Assembly (NCBI GenBank): GCA_035531755.1
Contig: DATKSK010000046.1
Location: forward strand, 1-41,394
Source: Acidimicrobiales bacterium
GTDB lineage: Bacteria; Actinomycetota; Acidimicrobiia; Acidimicrobiales; UBA8190
Direction of reading: 5' to 3'
DNA: 41,394 bases
A model generated the notes under the pieces. It was not told the DNA's origin and searched no databases. It saw only the letters and a list, made by a program, of their open reading frames with translations. Shown one piece after another: positions 1-6,983 of this stretch (the stretch's first letter is position 1; each line of letters starts with the position of its first letter). A program made the translations under genes and the position numbers.

Positions 1-51
1 CACTTATGCCGGTAATCAGAGATTACCGAAGCCCTTCGGGCGGCATAAGTG
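1..51. repeat. 17-bp inverted repeat with one arm split by a 14-nt hairpin
   Basis: The left arm (1-17) reads CACTTATGCC then GGTAATC. After the 3-nt loop AGA, the right arm is its exact reverse complement, but it is broken into GATTACC (21-27) and GGCATAAGTG (42-51). The break holds 14 bases (28-41) whose GCCC-TTC-GGGC core folds as its own mini-hairpin. As a single strand the segment would form a three-way junction. The arm may continue left of the window. Its core ATGCCGGTAATC recurs in the next repeat. Such arms resemble recombinase binding sites or element ends, but no recombinase gene is adjacent in the window. Confidence 0.8.
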
Positions 52-118
52 CAGATCATGCCGGTAATCGTTCGCTGCTCTGCTGAATGAAACGACGTGA
101 CGATTACCGGCATATCTG
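52..118. repeat. Second inverted repeat sharing the ATGCCGGTAATC core
   Basis: Bases 58-70 (ATGCCGGTAATCG) are the exact reverse complement of 101-113. The pairing extends outward through CAGAT on each side with one bulged base (C57). The central 30 bases show no further long pairing. Together with the preceding repeat this gives two direct and two inverted copies of the same 12-bp core within 118 bases. This suggests paired recombinase arms or the terminus of a mobile element. The function is inferred only. Confidence 0.75.
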
Positions 119-244
119 ATTCTTTGTGCGTGGGGTCGTGTCGCCATGTGATCAAGGCCCGAGTGTCTCGTGGGACAGCGAACTCCTCGCTGCCCCGGGG
201 TCGCTGAGAGTCACACCGGGTGACTCCAGGCGTAGGCTTCCCCT

Positions 245-979
245 ATGAAGCGGGGGCACTTGTCCTGTGTCTTGTGGGCCGACGCCACGCTCAAAGTTCG
301 CAGTGAACGAGGGGCCGCTCTCCCTCTGATGACGGTAGTCATCTTTCTCACCCTGGTGGCAGGCGCTGCAGTCGGCTCGGCCATGACTGCGCCCGCTCAA
401 TCCTCGTTCACAGCCGCACCGACAACCCCGGTTCCACTTCCCACTACCGTTCCTCCTCCGACAAGCACAGAGCCACCTACGACGACGACCGTCCCGGCGC
501 CGCCGACAAGCACCGTGCCTTCTACCACTATCACTGTCCCCATCGGCTCCGTCCCGCCCGCCGGTGCGTTGTCAAGCGCCATCGAACTACCCACGACCAC
601 ACTGGTGGGGGGCTCCACGGTCAGTGGTGTGCTCGTTGTAACGAACCATACCGACAAGACCATCAACCTGACCGAGACCTGCTCCCCGGACTGGGAGGTC
701 GGTCTCCAATCAGCGACCATCCCGTTCAACCCTGCCTTCCCGGCGGATTGCAGCACAGGTCCGTTCCTTCTCCAGCCGGGGACGAACCGCCTGCCCTTTA
801 CCCTCGACGTGAGTTACAACGCTTGTACGAACGGTGGGGGCGCCTCTCCATCGGTCCCGCCCTGTCTCACCGGAGGAATACCGCCCCTGCCTCCGGGCCC
901 ATACCAGGCGATACTCGTGGGTCCCTCGGCGCTCAGCGCGAAGCCCGTTGACGTCGAGGTGGTCCCTCCACCCGGCTGA
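245..979 (+). CDS. Exported or membrane-anchored Pro/Thr-rich protein of unknown function
   Basis: This 244-residue product has an N-terminal hydrophobic segment at about residues 25-47, preceded by a short basic stretch (KVRSERGAALP). That start resembles the N-terminal anchor of TadG/PilX-like or other exported proteins. A low-complexity Pro/Thr/Ser linker follows (about 55-100, repeated PPTST/TTTVP). The C-terminal domain of about 140 residues has four cysteines and beta-rich character, and it ends in a proline-rich tail. The domain looks like an extracellular Ig-like fold, but I do not recognise the family. ATG 245 is the longest start; ATG 329, just at the hydrophobic segment, is an alternative. 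It is most likely a surface protein on a stalk. Confidence 0.6.
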   Translation: MKRGHLSCVLWADATLKVRSERGAALPLMTVVIFLTLVAGAAVGSAMTAPAQSSFTAAPTTPVPLPTTVPPPTSTEPPTTTTVPAPPTSTVPSTTITVPIGSVPPAGALSSAIELPTTTLVGGSTVSGVLVVTNHTDKTINLTETCSPDWEVGLQSATIPFNPAFPADCSTGPFLLQPGTNRLPFTLDVSYNACTNGGGASPSVPPCLTGGIPPLPPGPYQAILVGPSALSAKPVDVEVVPPPG

Positions 980-1280
980 CTGGGGTGTCTCGCGCGAACG
1001 CGGTAGCGCGTACTGCCGGGATTGCTCGGCCAGCCCGGACGACCTCGTCAGGGACGATGACGGCAAATGCTCTGGTCCGGTGATACTGCTCGGGCGGCTC
1101 CCTGGCCAGGGCGAGCAGATCGGCACGTACCGGGTGCTCCAGCATGCGGCCCGCTCGATGTTGAACCCGGATCCAATGATCCGAGATTCTCATGATCTTC
1201 ACAGCGGGTGCCTAGTTCACCCCAATCCTCGCCTGAGAGCATGAATTCAAGACGGAATCCCCAAATCCCGGAGTTGGTCC
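980..1280. other. No convincing gene
   Basis: About 300 bases separate the two small exported/membrane proteins. On the minus strand an open stretch (about 1202-933) reads HPVRADLLALARE near its start. This vaguely resembles the first helices of an ArsR-type DNA-binding domain, but the resemblance stops there and no complete domain follows. It could be gene debris. I see no RNA gene or strong promoter. Confidence 0.4.
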
Positions 1281-1556
1281 ATGCTCGGCAGCACCACCGC
1301 TCGTAAGGAAACAACAGATCGGGGACGGAGGGCATGGTTTGGGCGGCACCGGCTCCAATCCATCGTCATCGCCGTTGCGTCAGTGGGGATGTTGGCGGGC
1401 TACCACGTCACCAGTCCGAAGACGGCGCCGAACACTGCCCTACGGGGAAACCACATCGTCATCACGACCTCAACTGACGGGACGGGTGGGACGGAATCGA
1501 AAGTCGACGTAGGTGACACAGATGAGCCGCTAGGGACTCCGCCACATAGTCTATGA
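1281..1556 (+). CDS. Small single-pass membrane protein, unknown
   Basis: This predicted 91-residue protein has a basic N-terminus (RKETTDRGRRAWFGRHR), one hydrophobic helix at about residues 27-42 (SIVIAVASVGMLAGY), and a polar Thr/Gly/Asp-rich tail. The layout is that of a type II membrane protein or an uncleaved signal anchor. The start codon is ATG. No family is recognised. It could be a chance reading frame, but the charge-hydrophobic-polar order and lack of low complexity make a real gene moderately likely. Confidence 0.4.
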   Translation: MLGSTTARKETTDRGRRAWFGRHRLQSIVIAVASVGMLAGYHVTSPKTAPNTALRGNHIVITTSTDGTGGTESKVDVGDTDEPLGTPPHSL

Positions 1557-1594
1557 CCGATGTAGAGACCGACCGGAATTGCCGGGAGTAGCGC

Positions 1595-1609
1595 ACCCCC
1601 CCCGGGGGT
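1595..1609. terminator. Short GC hairpin, possible terminator
   Basis: ACCCCC (1595-1600) pairs with GGGGGT (1604-1609) across a CCC loop. It sits between the end of the small plus-strand protein and the 3' end of the minus-strand heliorhodopsin, where a two-way terminator would be expected. There is no U-tract, so support is weak. Confidence 0.25.
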
Positions 1610-1732
1610 CCCTGACCGGCCAGACCATCCGGGATCGCTCCAGGCCGCGGGATTTGCGGGTGCCCTGTCGAGCCTCACGGCCAGGGCCGATGTATCGGCA
1701 CGTTGCGCGTACCCTCCCCGGGCGTGTGCCCG

Positions 1733-2542
1733 TCAGTGTGCAGCGTTCGAAGCCAGAGTCGATGCAAAGATCTGCCAAGCCAGCAAGCTCTTGGCGACAA
1801 GGGACAACGTGACATACGCCCGCTCGCCAGCCAGATAGTCCTTCCACCGGCCCACCTGCCTGTACTGCAGCCACTGGTTGACGGCGAAGCAATTGAAGAA
1901 GGCAAAGAGGGAAAAGAAGATCCCATACACGAACCCTGGTGGGTGCGCGCCGGCGCCCGGTCCGAACAGATAGATGGCTATGGCGATCCAGGGGACGATG
2001 CCGGCGATGCAGCCAATCCAAAAGGGTCCGAGTCCCGCCCCGGGGGTTTCGTAGCGCTCCTGCATCCAGCCAAACCCGATCATCGAGGCATTGACGCCCA
2101 CCAGGGCAACCAGGGCGGCGATGTCGTTGATGCCGACAAGCATGGCGATCAGCACGATCATGATCGAGGCGCTCAGCGAGTACTCCAACCAGCGGTAGGG
2201 GTTACGGCCCTTGCCGAGTTGGACCTGATACGACGTCCAACCGGGGCCCGCCACGGTGAAGTGCGCCAGAGCCGAGAGTGCGAAGAAGGCAGCGATGGCC
2301 CAGGGAAAGCTGAGGTTGAACAAGGAGACCGTCTGGCTTCCCACCGTCGGGCCAGGAGGGCCCGTCATGTAGGTGGCCCGTACGGGCAAAGCGAAGGCGT
2401 GGGCCAGAACCACAATGGCCCCTGCTTGCGCCAAGTGGAGGAACCCCGCCACGAGGTTGTAGGGACGGAGTCGAGCCAGTGATGAAGCGCTGTTACCCAC
2501 ATCGTAAGCATAGGCTCCGTGGTCCGAGGGCTTCGGACGCAC
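1733..2542 (-). CDS. Heliorhodopsin (retinal-binding seven-helix protein)
   Basis: The 269-residue product has seven hydrophobic helices and the diagnostic heliorhodopsin signatures. The RWLEYSLSASIMI stretch carries the Schiff-base counterion, Glu120. The segment around GVNASMIGFGW and IGCIAGIVPW is typical, and LSLVAKSLLAWQIF in helix 7 holds the retinal-binding Lys251. Two conserved histidines are visible (His36 in FLHLAQ, His94 in ALAHF). Heliorhodopsins are photoreceptors inserted with their N-terminus inside, opposite to type-1 rhodopsins. They have a slow photocycle and usually no ion transport, and a general cellular role is not settled. The frame opens with GTG 2542; another GTG at 2500 would give a length nearer to known members, and neither has a clear ribosome site. 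The gene is divergent from the next one, with 81 bases between them. No retinal biosynthesis gene (blh or carotenoid) is in the window. Confidence 0.97.
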   Translation of the reverse strand: MRPKPSDHGAYAYDVGNSASSLARLRPYNLVAGFLHLAQAGAIVVLAHAFALPVRATYMTGPPGPTVGSQTVSLFNLSFPWAIAAFFALSALAHFTVAGPGWTSYQVQLGKGRNPYRWLEYSLSASIMIVLIAMLVGINDIAALVALVGVNASMIGFGWMQERYETPGAGLGPFWIGCIAGIVPWIAIAIYLFGPGAGAHPPGFVYGIFFSLFAFFNCFAVNQWLQYRQVGRWKDYLAGERAYVTLSLVAKSLLAWQIFASTLASNAAH

Positions 2543-2623
2543 TCGTCGCCAAGCCCGGGCGTTCTACTCTGGCGGCTCATGTCGTGCGGCTGCCCGACCC
2601 CAGCCCCCGCTTAGGCTGACCGA

Positions 2624-3088
2624 GTGCATTCCGACACCGCCTTCCCGAGCGTCTTGGCCCGCGACCTTCAGGGTCTCGATGTCAGGCTCCCTGGTGCGTT
2701 TCGCGGCGAGCGCAACATCGTGCTCATCGCGTTCTACCGTCGTCATCAGGAACTCGTCGATTCCTGGGTGCCCTGGCTCGAAGAGCACGTGGCAACCGAT
2801 CCCGATCTCCAGTTCTACGAGTTGCCCACCATCGGCCGGATCTGGGCGCCGATGCGTAACCTTATCGACGGAGGGATGGCGGCGGCGATCCGGGAACCAA
2901 GGATCCTCAAGCGCACCTTGACCGTCTACGGCGATGTGCGTCACGTGACGCGACCTCTCGGCATCGAGGATCGCTCTACGATTGCCCTCGTCCTTGTGGA
3001 CAGTTCAGGCATTGTGCGATGGTCCGGCGCAGGCGGGTTTGATCCGGATGTCGCCCGAGATCTTCTGCGGGCGATGGGCGATTCGTAG
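2624..3088 (+). CDS. Cysteine-free thioredoxin-fold-like (redoxin-type) protein
   Basis: The product has 154 residues and starts at GTG. The pattern DLQGLDVRLPGAFRGERNIVLIAFYRRHQ, followed by a W-x-P-W helix and a C-terminal VLVDSSGIVRWSG-GGF strand pair, resembles AhpC/TlpA-like or ATP10-like thioredoxin folds. These commonly end in a DxxGxIxWxxxG motif. There is no cysteine anywhere, so it cannot do classical dithiol or peroxidatic chemistry. A binding, chaperone or sensory role is more likely. It starts 81 bases from the divergent heliorhodopsin, so the two may share a regulatory region. The family assignment is by fold pattern only. Confidence 0.6.
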   Translation: MHSDTAFPSVLARDLQGLDVRLPGAFRGERNIVLIAFYRRHQELVDSWVPWLEEHVATDPDLQFYELPTIGRIWAPMRNLIDGGMAAAIREPRILKRTLTVYGDVRHVTRPLGIEDRSTIALVLVDSSGIVRWSGAGGFDPDVARDLLRAMGDS

Positions 3089-3229
3089 GCAGCTTCGCTG
3101 CCGGGGGATGCCGAAATCGATGTGTTTCTTACCAACGTGGTGGATGGAGCGGCCCAATCAGTGGTGGGGGCCTAGACATGACCGCAGTTCCGCGGACGTT
3201 GCGGTGACTGTCGCCATGAGGTCGCGGTC

Positions 3230-4093
3230 ATGAAGACCATGGTGATCACGGGTGGTGGGCGTGGTTTGGGGCGGATCACTGCCGAGAAGCTCGCTCGAGC
3301 CGGCCATCAGGTGGTACTCGTAGCGCGAATCCGCTCCGCCGCCGATACTGCCGCACGCGAGATCCGTGCGGGTTGGCCGACGGCGATTGTCGACCCAAGG
3401 GCGGTCGACTCGTCCTCCATGGATTCGATCAGGGCGTTCGCTCCCGCGTTGGCCGACGACCTGGGTCGGATCGACGTGTTATTCAACATCGCCGGCGTGA
3501 TGCAGACCAGCCCCACGCGGCGAATCACCATGGACGGCTTTGAGGAGACCTTCGCCGTCAATGCGTTGGCGCCCTTCCTGCTCACCGGGCTGCTACTCCC
3601 GGCGCTTGAGCGTGCCGATGCCGCCCGGGTGGTCAATGTGAGTTCACGGCTCCACCTGCCAGGTTCTCGGGGCAAACCCGTCAACTTCGACTTCGACGAT
3701 CCCCAACTCGAAAGTGGGTACAACCCCGATCGGGCCTACAAGAACTCGAAGCTGGCCGTCTTGTGGTTTACCTACGAACTTCAGCGCCGGTTGGGGGCGA
3801 GCGCCGTCACGGTCAATGCCGTCTGCCCCGGATTCGTCCCCACGACTGCCGCGGCGAGCACCTCCGGCGCGATGCACTGGCTCATGGTCCACGTCATGCC
3901 GCACATGCCCTTCGCGACTAGCGTCGATGCCGCCACGGACTCCTTCGTGTTCATGGCTGTCGATCCCTCGCTCGGTGGAGTGGGGGGTAGGTTCTTCGGA
4001 GAGAAGCACGAACTCCGATCAAGTCCCGAGTCATACGACCTGGACAAGGCCAGACACTTCTGGGAACTGGCGACAGAGCTCACGAGCCTGTAG
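3230..4093 (+). CDS. Short-chain dehydrogenase/reductase, retinol-dehydrogenase-like
   Basis: This 287-residue classical SDR has the NAD(P)-binding TGGGRGLG at residues 7-14, NIAG at 86-89, the active-site NVSS at 136-139 and the catalytic Y170-x-x-S-K174, then PGFVPT at 200-205. The NVSSRLH motif, the acidic DFDD stretch before the active Tyr, and SKLAVLWFTYELQRRL are typical of the RDH11-14/WWOX-like SDR branch. That branch includes retinol dehydrogenases and many bacterial oxidoreductases of unknown substrate. The start is ATG 3230; the third-codon ATG 3239 is a weaker option. The gene lies about 140 bases after the redoxin-like gene on the same strand. Retinoid activity next to a heliorhodopsin is attractive but is inference only. 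Confidence 0.85.
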   Translation: MKTMVITGGGRGLGRITAEKLARAGHQVVLVARIRSAADTAAREIRAGWPTAIVDPRAVDSSSMDSIRAFAPALADDLGRIDVLFNIAGVMQTSPTRRITMDGFEETFAVNALAPFLLTGLLLPALERADAARVVNVSSRLHLPGSRGKPVNFDFDDPQLESGYNPDRAYKNSKLAVLWFTYELQRRLGASAVTVNAVCPGFVPTTAAASTSGAMHWLMVHVMPHMPFATSVDAATDSFVFMAVDPSLGGVGGRFFGEKHELRSSPESYDLDKARHFWELATELTSL

Positions 4094-4763
4094 GGGCACG
4101 AGAACCGGCTAGAGCCACAGCGCGCAAGTGCCAGGAGTGCTCGGCCAGGGGGCCGCCTGATCAGCCCAGACGCACAGGATCACTGTGTGCCACGAACGAA
4201 AGGAAGGTGACGATGTAGAGGATCGCCGCCAGCCAATCGATGCTGTACCGGAGATGGGGGTCGGCCCCCCGGGATCGCCCTGCAGGGGGAGGTCCCAAAC
4301 CACCGCAAGCTGCGTCGGTCAAGAGCCGGGGTGGTGAGCGTTGCGGACAAGGTGCACCGAGAGTGCGTCAGGTGTGGACCAGGAAGGCGAGCGAGAGCGA
4401 ACCGCTGATGACGTGTCGAGAGTGCCTACCGACATCGAAACCAGGTCAGAGTGATAGGTCTGGGATGAGTTCGGGAGTTCCCTGTATCACTGCCCGAGCG
4501 GTGTCCGGCATGGAGGCGGCGCGAGCCTGGTCCAGGCTCCGGTACGGAACGTGGGAACCTGTCGTCCCGATAGCGACGGCCGTTCACTGGACCGAAATGG
4601 TCCCCCGGCCGCGAGAGGGAGAACCCCAAGCAGAGACGACGGCGAGGGCGAGAGTACCGATGCGGGGCACAGGGGCAGACCGGCCCGTCGTAGCGATGAG
4701 GCCCGGTAATGCGGGCGGAGCAAAGGGGCCGGGTCATCCGGGCTCGGGCGGTGGTCAACCGTG

Positions 4764-6035
4764 GTGACACGGGAGGAGCCGACGAACGAGTCGAAGCCAA
4801 AGGCACAGAAGTCGTTTGCCATCTCCAAAACGGGTGGTCTGGGAGGCCTACGAGAAGGTCAAGGCCAACCAGGGGGCCGCCGGTGTCGACGAGGAGTCCA
4901 TCTCCGACTTCGAGGTTGACCTCAAGGACAACCTCTACAAGCTCTGGAACCGGATGTCCTCGGGGAGCTATTTCCCGGCGCCGGTTCGGGCCGTGGAGAT
5001 ACCGAAGAAGGCAGGTGGGGTCCGCATCCTCGGGGTTCCCACCGTGGCGGACCGAGTCGCCCAGACCGTGGTGGCCATGTACCTGGAGCCCGAGGTGGAG
5101 CCGCTGTTCCACCCTGACTCCTATGGCTATCGCCCGGGGCGCTCGGCTCTCGATGCGGTGGCGAGCTGCCGGGTGCGCTGTCAGAAGATGGGCTGGGTGA
5201 TCGATCTCGACATCCGGGCCTTCTTCGACAGCTTGGACCACGATCTTGTCCTTCGCACGGTGTCGAAGCACACGGGACTGGCATGGGTGCTCCTCTACGT
5301 GAAGCGGTGGCTCACTGCGCCGCTACAACACGCTGACGGCACGATGTCGGCACGGGACCGGGGGACCCCGCAGGGTTCTGCGATCTCGCCCCTGCTGGCC
5401 AACCTCTTCCTCGCTATGCGTTCGACATGTGGCTGAGCTGGGAGTTTCCCGATGTCAGCTTCGAGCGCTATGCGGATGATGCGGTGGTCCACTGCGTGAG
5501 CAGGTTCCAGGCACAGCGTGTCCTGGACGCCATCAGCCAAAGGCTGGCGGGTCTCGGTCTGGAGCTTCACCCGGACAAGACCTGCATCGTGTACTGCAAG
5601 GATGCTCGGCGCCGGGGTGATCACGATCACACGAGCTTCGACTTCCTGGGCTACACGTTTCGTCGCCGGGCGGTGCGGAGCAAGGCCGGAGAGGTCTTCG
5701 ACGGCTTCGCTCCCGCTGTAAGCGACTCGGCCGCCAAGGCGATGCGTCAGCAGATTCGACGCTGGCGGTTGCATCATCGCAGCGAGTCATCGCTCGTGGA
5801 CCTCGCCAAGCAGATCAATCCCATCGTGCGAGGGTGGATCAACTACTACGACCGCTTCTACCGATCGTGGCTGGCACGGTCCCTCGCCCGCATCAACGAC
5901 TACTTGGTGCGATGGGCCCGACGGAAATACAAACGGCTGGACAATCACCCGAGCCGGTCCTGGAGATGGTTGGAGGGAGTCGCGCGACTTTCTCCCGCCC
6001 TTTTCGCTCGCTGGAAGATCGGGGTGCTGCCCTAA
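4764..6035 (+). pseudogene. ltrA: Group II intron reverse transcriptase/maturase, two frameshifts
   Basis: The protein is readable in three pieces. It starts at GTG 4764 (VTREEPTNESKPKAQ, then KSFAISK). It shifts frame at the AAAA run 4827-4830 (+1 base) into RVVWEAYEKVKANQGAAGVD. It shifts back at about 5412-5415, where one base is missing between NLFL and YAFDMWL. The reverse-transcriptase blocks are otherwise intact: YGYRPGRSALDAV, DLDIRAFFDSLDH, RGTPQGSAISPLLANL, and the catalytic YADD at about 5469-5480. The group II maturase domain (INPIVRGWINYYDRFYRS) follows, then ARRKYKRL near the end. The translation stops at 6035, just before domain V. Either the maturase is dead, or the two single-base changes are sequencing errors. 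No HNH endonuclease domain is seen. Confidence 0.9.
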
Positions 6036-6048
6036 CGCTGGATGATGG

Positions 6049-6082
6049 GAGCCGGATGAATCGAGAGGTTCACGTCCGGTTC
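6049..6082 (+). ncRNA. Group II intron domain V
   Basis: This 34-nt hairpin starts GAGCCGGATG and ends ACGTCCGGTTC. It has the conserved catalytic AGC near its 5' end and a GAGA tetraloop (GNRA class) at the tip. It is the catalytic core of the ribozyme and lies 14 bases after the maturase stop, as in other bacterial introns of this type. It looks intact, so the RNA may still splice if a maturase is supplied in trans. Confidence 0.85.
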
Positions 6083-6242
6083 TGAGGGAGCCGGGGGGTG
6101 CGATTCCCCCCGGCCACCCGCTCAGGCCCACGTCAATCCCGGGCGGGTGCCGCAGATGGAACCATGGCCGCACCGCTCACTCTGATCAGGCAACCGTCGA
6201 GGCGAATTCCTTCGTAGAGCAACGAGGGCCGCATGCACCGAC

Positions 6243-6674
6243 TCAGTGCTGCGCGGGTTTCTCTATAGATACGACTTCAACGAGATCGTCGATCCCTCGG
6301 AAGTCGTCCGGGTTACGCGTATAGAGCGGCAGTTGGACGGCACAAGCGGTCGCGGCTATCAGGAGATCGACCGCTCTAGGGCCTCGAGCCTTCCGACCGA
6401 GGCTGGCGACCGCCGCATAGATTCGACCGTAGGCGCGCGCTGCGTCACTATCGAATGGCAACGGGTCAAACGCAGCTTCGGCGCGCTGTAGGCGATCCTG
6501 CCGACGGCCTCTCTCATCGGGGTCGTCGGTCGCGTGTGGGCCTGCTGCGAGCTCAGCGAACGTGATGGCGCTGACTGCTACCTCGAGGGGCAGGGCCAGA
6601 GGGTCGAGGCGTTCGAGATCAATGAGAACGGAAGTGTCGATGATGCCCCGAGGCGGGCGGACATGGTCAGCCAT
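6243..6674 (-). CDS. vapC: PIN-domain ribonuclease toxin, VapC type
   Basis: The 143-residue protein has the acidic PIN-domain residues: Asp13 in IIDTSVLIDLE, Glu41 in FAELAAG, Asp103 in AVDLLIAATA, and Asp123/124 in TRNPDDF. VapC toxins are Mg-dependent RNases that cut specific tRNAs or rRNA and stop growth unless held by their antitoxin. ATG 6674 overlaps the end of the antitoxin gene by 8 bases, so the two are translationally coupled, antitoxin first. The cleavage target cannot be told from sequence. It lies just downstream of the group II intron 3' end, which is convergent with it. Confidence 0.93.
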   Translation of the reverse strand: MADHVRPPRGIIDTSVLIDLERLDPLALPLEVAVSAITFAELAAGPHATDDPDERGRRQDRLQRAEAAFDPLPFDSDAARAYGRIYAAVASLGRKARGPRAVDLLIAATACAVQLPLYTRNPDDFRGIDDLVEVVSIEKPAQH

Positions 6675-6918
6675 GCGGCGTCGGATCTTGGGAGCTCACA
6701 CGGTCGAGGTCCTCACGGAATTGTACGTAGTCGACGCTGGGAGCCTGGCGGAAGACGGCTACGGCCGTGTCGGCCTGTACGAACCGATGCCGACGAAGAG
6801 GGGTGAGCTCCCCGACAGGTACTCCATTTCTGGTCACGACAAAGGTCTCACCGTCATCGAGACGACGCATGATCTCGCCGCTCTCGTTGCGCAACTCTCG
6901 TTGGGATATTTCCCGCAT
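6667..6918 (-). CDS. vapB: Phd/YefM-family antitoxin (VapB)
   Basis: The 83-residue protein has the N-terminal Phd/YefM DNA-binding fold: REISQRELRNESGEIMRRLDDGETFVVTRNGVPVGEL. An acidic/aromatic C-terminal tail (VDYVQFREDLDRV) probably wraps around the VapC active site. It is expected to neutralise the toxin and to repress its own operon. The perfect palindrome at 6921-6951 lies two bases before the ATG (6918), so it is the obvious operator. No Shine-Dalgarno sequence fits in that space, and translation may be leaderless. Confidence 0.92.
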   Translation of the reverse strand: MREISQRELRNESGEIMRRLDDGETFVVTRNGVPVGELTPLRRHRFVQADTAVAVFRQAPSVDYVQFREDLDRVSSQDPTPHG

Positions 6919-6920
6919 CC

Positions 6921-6951
6921 GGCTAGTGTAGCACAGGGTGCTACACTAGCC
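6921..6951 (-). promoter_or_regulatory. Toxin-antitoxin operator, perfect 14-bp inverted repeat
   Basis: GGCTAGTGTAGCAC (6921-6934) and GTGCTACACTAGCC (6938-6951) are exact reverse complements around AGG. The site abuts the antitoxin start. On the minus strand it contains TACACT, a good -10 hexamer about 7 bases before the ATG. A repressor bound here would cover the promoter, and the transcript would start at or near the A of ATG. Confidence 0.85.
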
Positions 6952-6983
6952 TGCGTAGAAGAGGCCGCTGCCCGGCAACGGCC

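Larger units (their letters stand above)
4185..6124 (+). mobile_element. Group II intron with degraded maturase
   Basis: The 5' end is placed at GTGTGCC (4185), which matches the GUGYG start of bacterial group II introns. A structured non-coding stretch (domains I-IV start) of about 580 bases precedes the reverse-transcriptase frame. Domain V lies at 6049-6082. Domain VI lies at about 6086-6119: GGG/CCC and GCCGGGGGG/CCCCCCGGC stems, with an unpaired A at 6116 as likely branch point. This puts the 3' end near 6124. The exact 3' boundary is uncertain by a few bases. The intron sits between the SDR gene and the vapC 3' end, so it seems to interrupt no gene. Confidence 0.8.

Noticed and set aside
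933-1202. Minus-strand frame with an ArsR-like HPVRADLLALARE stretch
   Set aside because: Only about 15 residues resemble a helix-turn-helix protein; the recognition helix and the rest of the domain are missing.
4240-4767. 175-codon plus-strand open frame within the intron 5' part
   Set aside because: It lies in the ribozyme domains I-IV, is rich in Arg/Gly/Pro, and has no family resemblance; the maturase begins at 4764 in a different frame.
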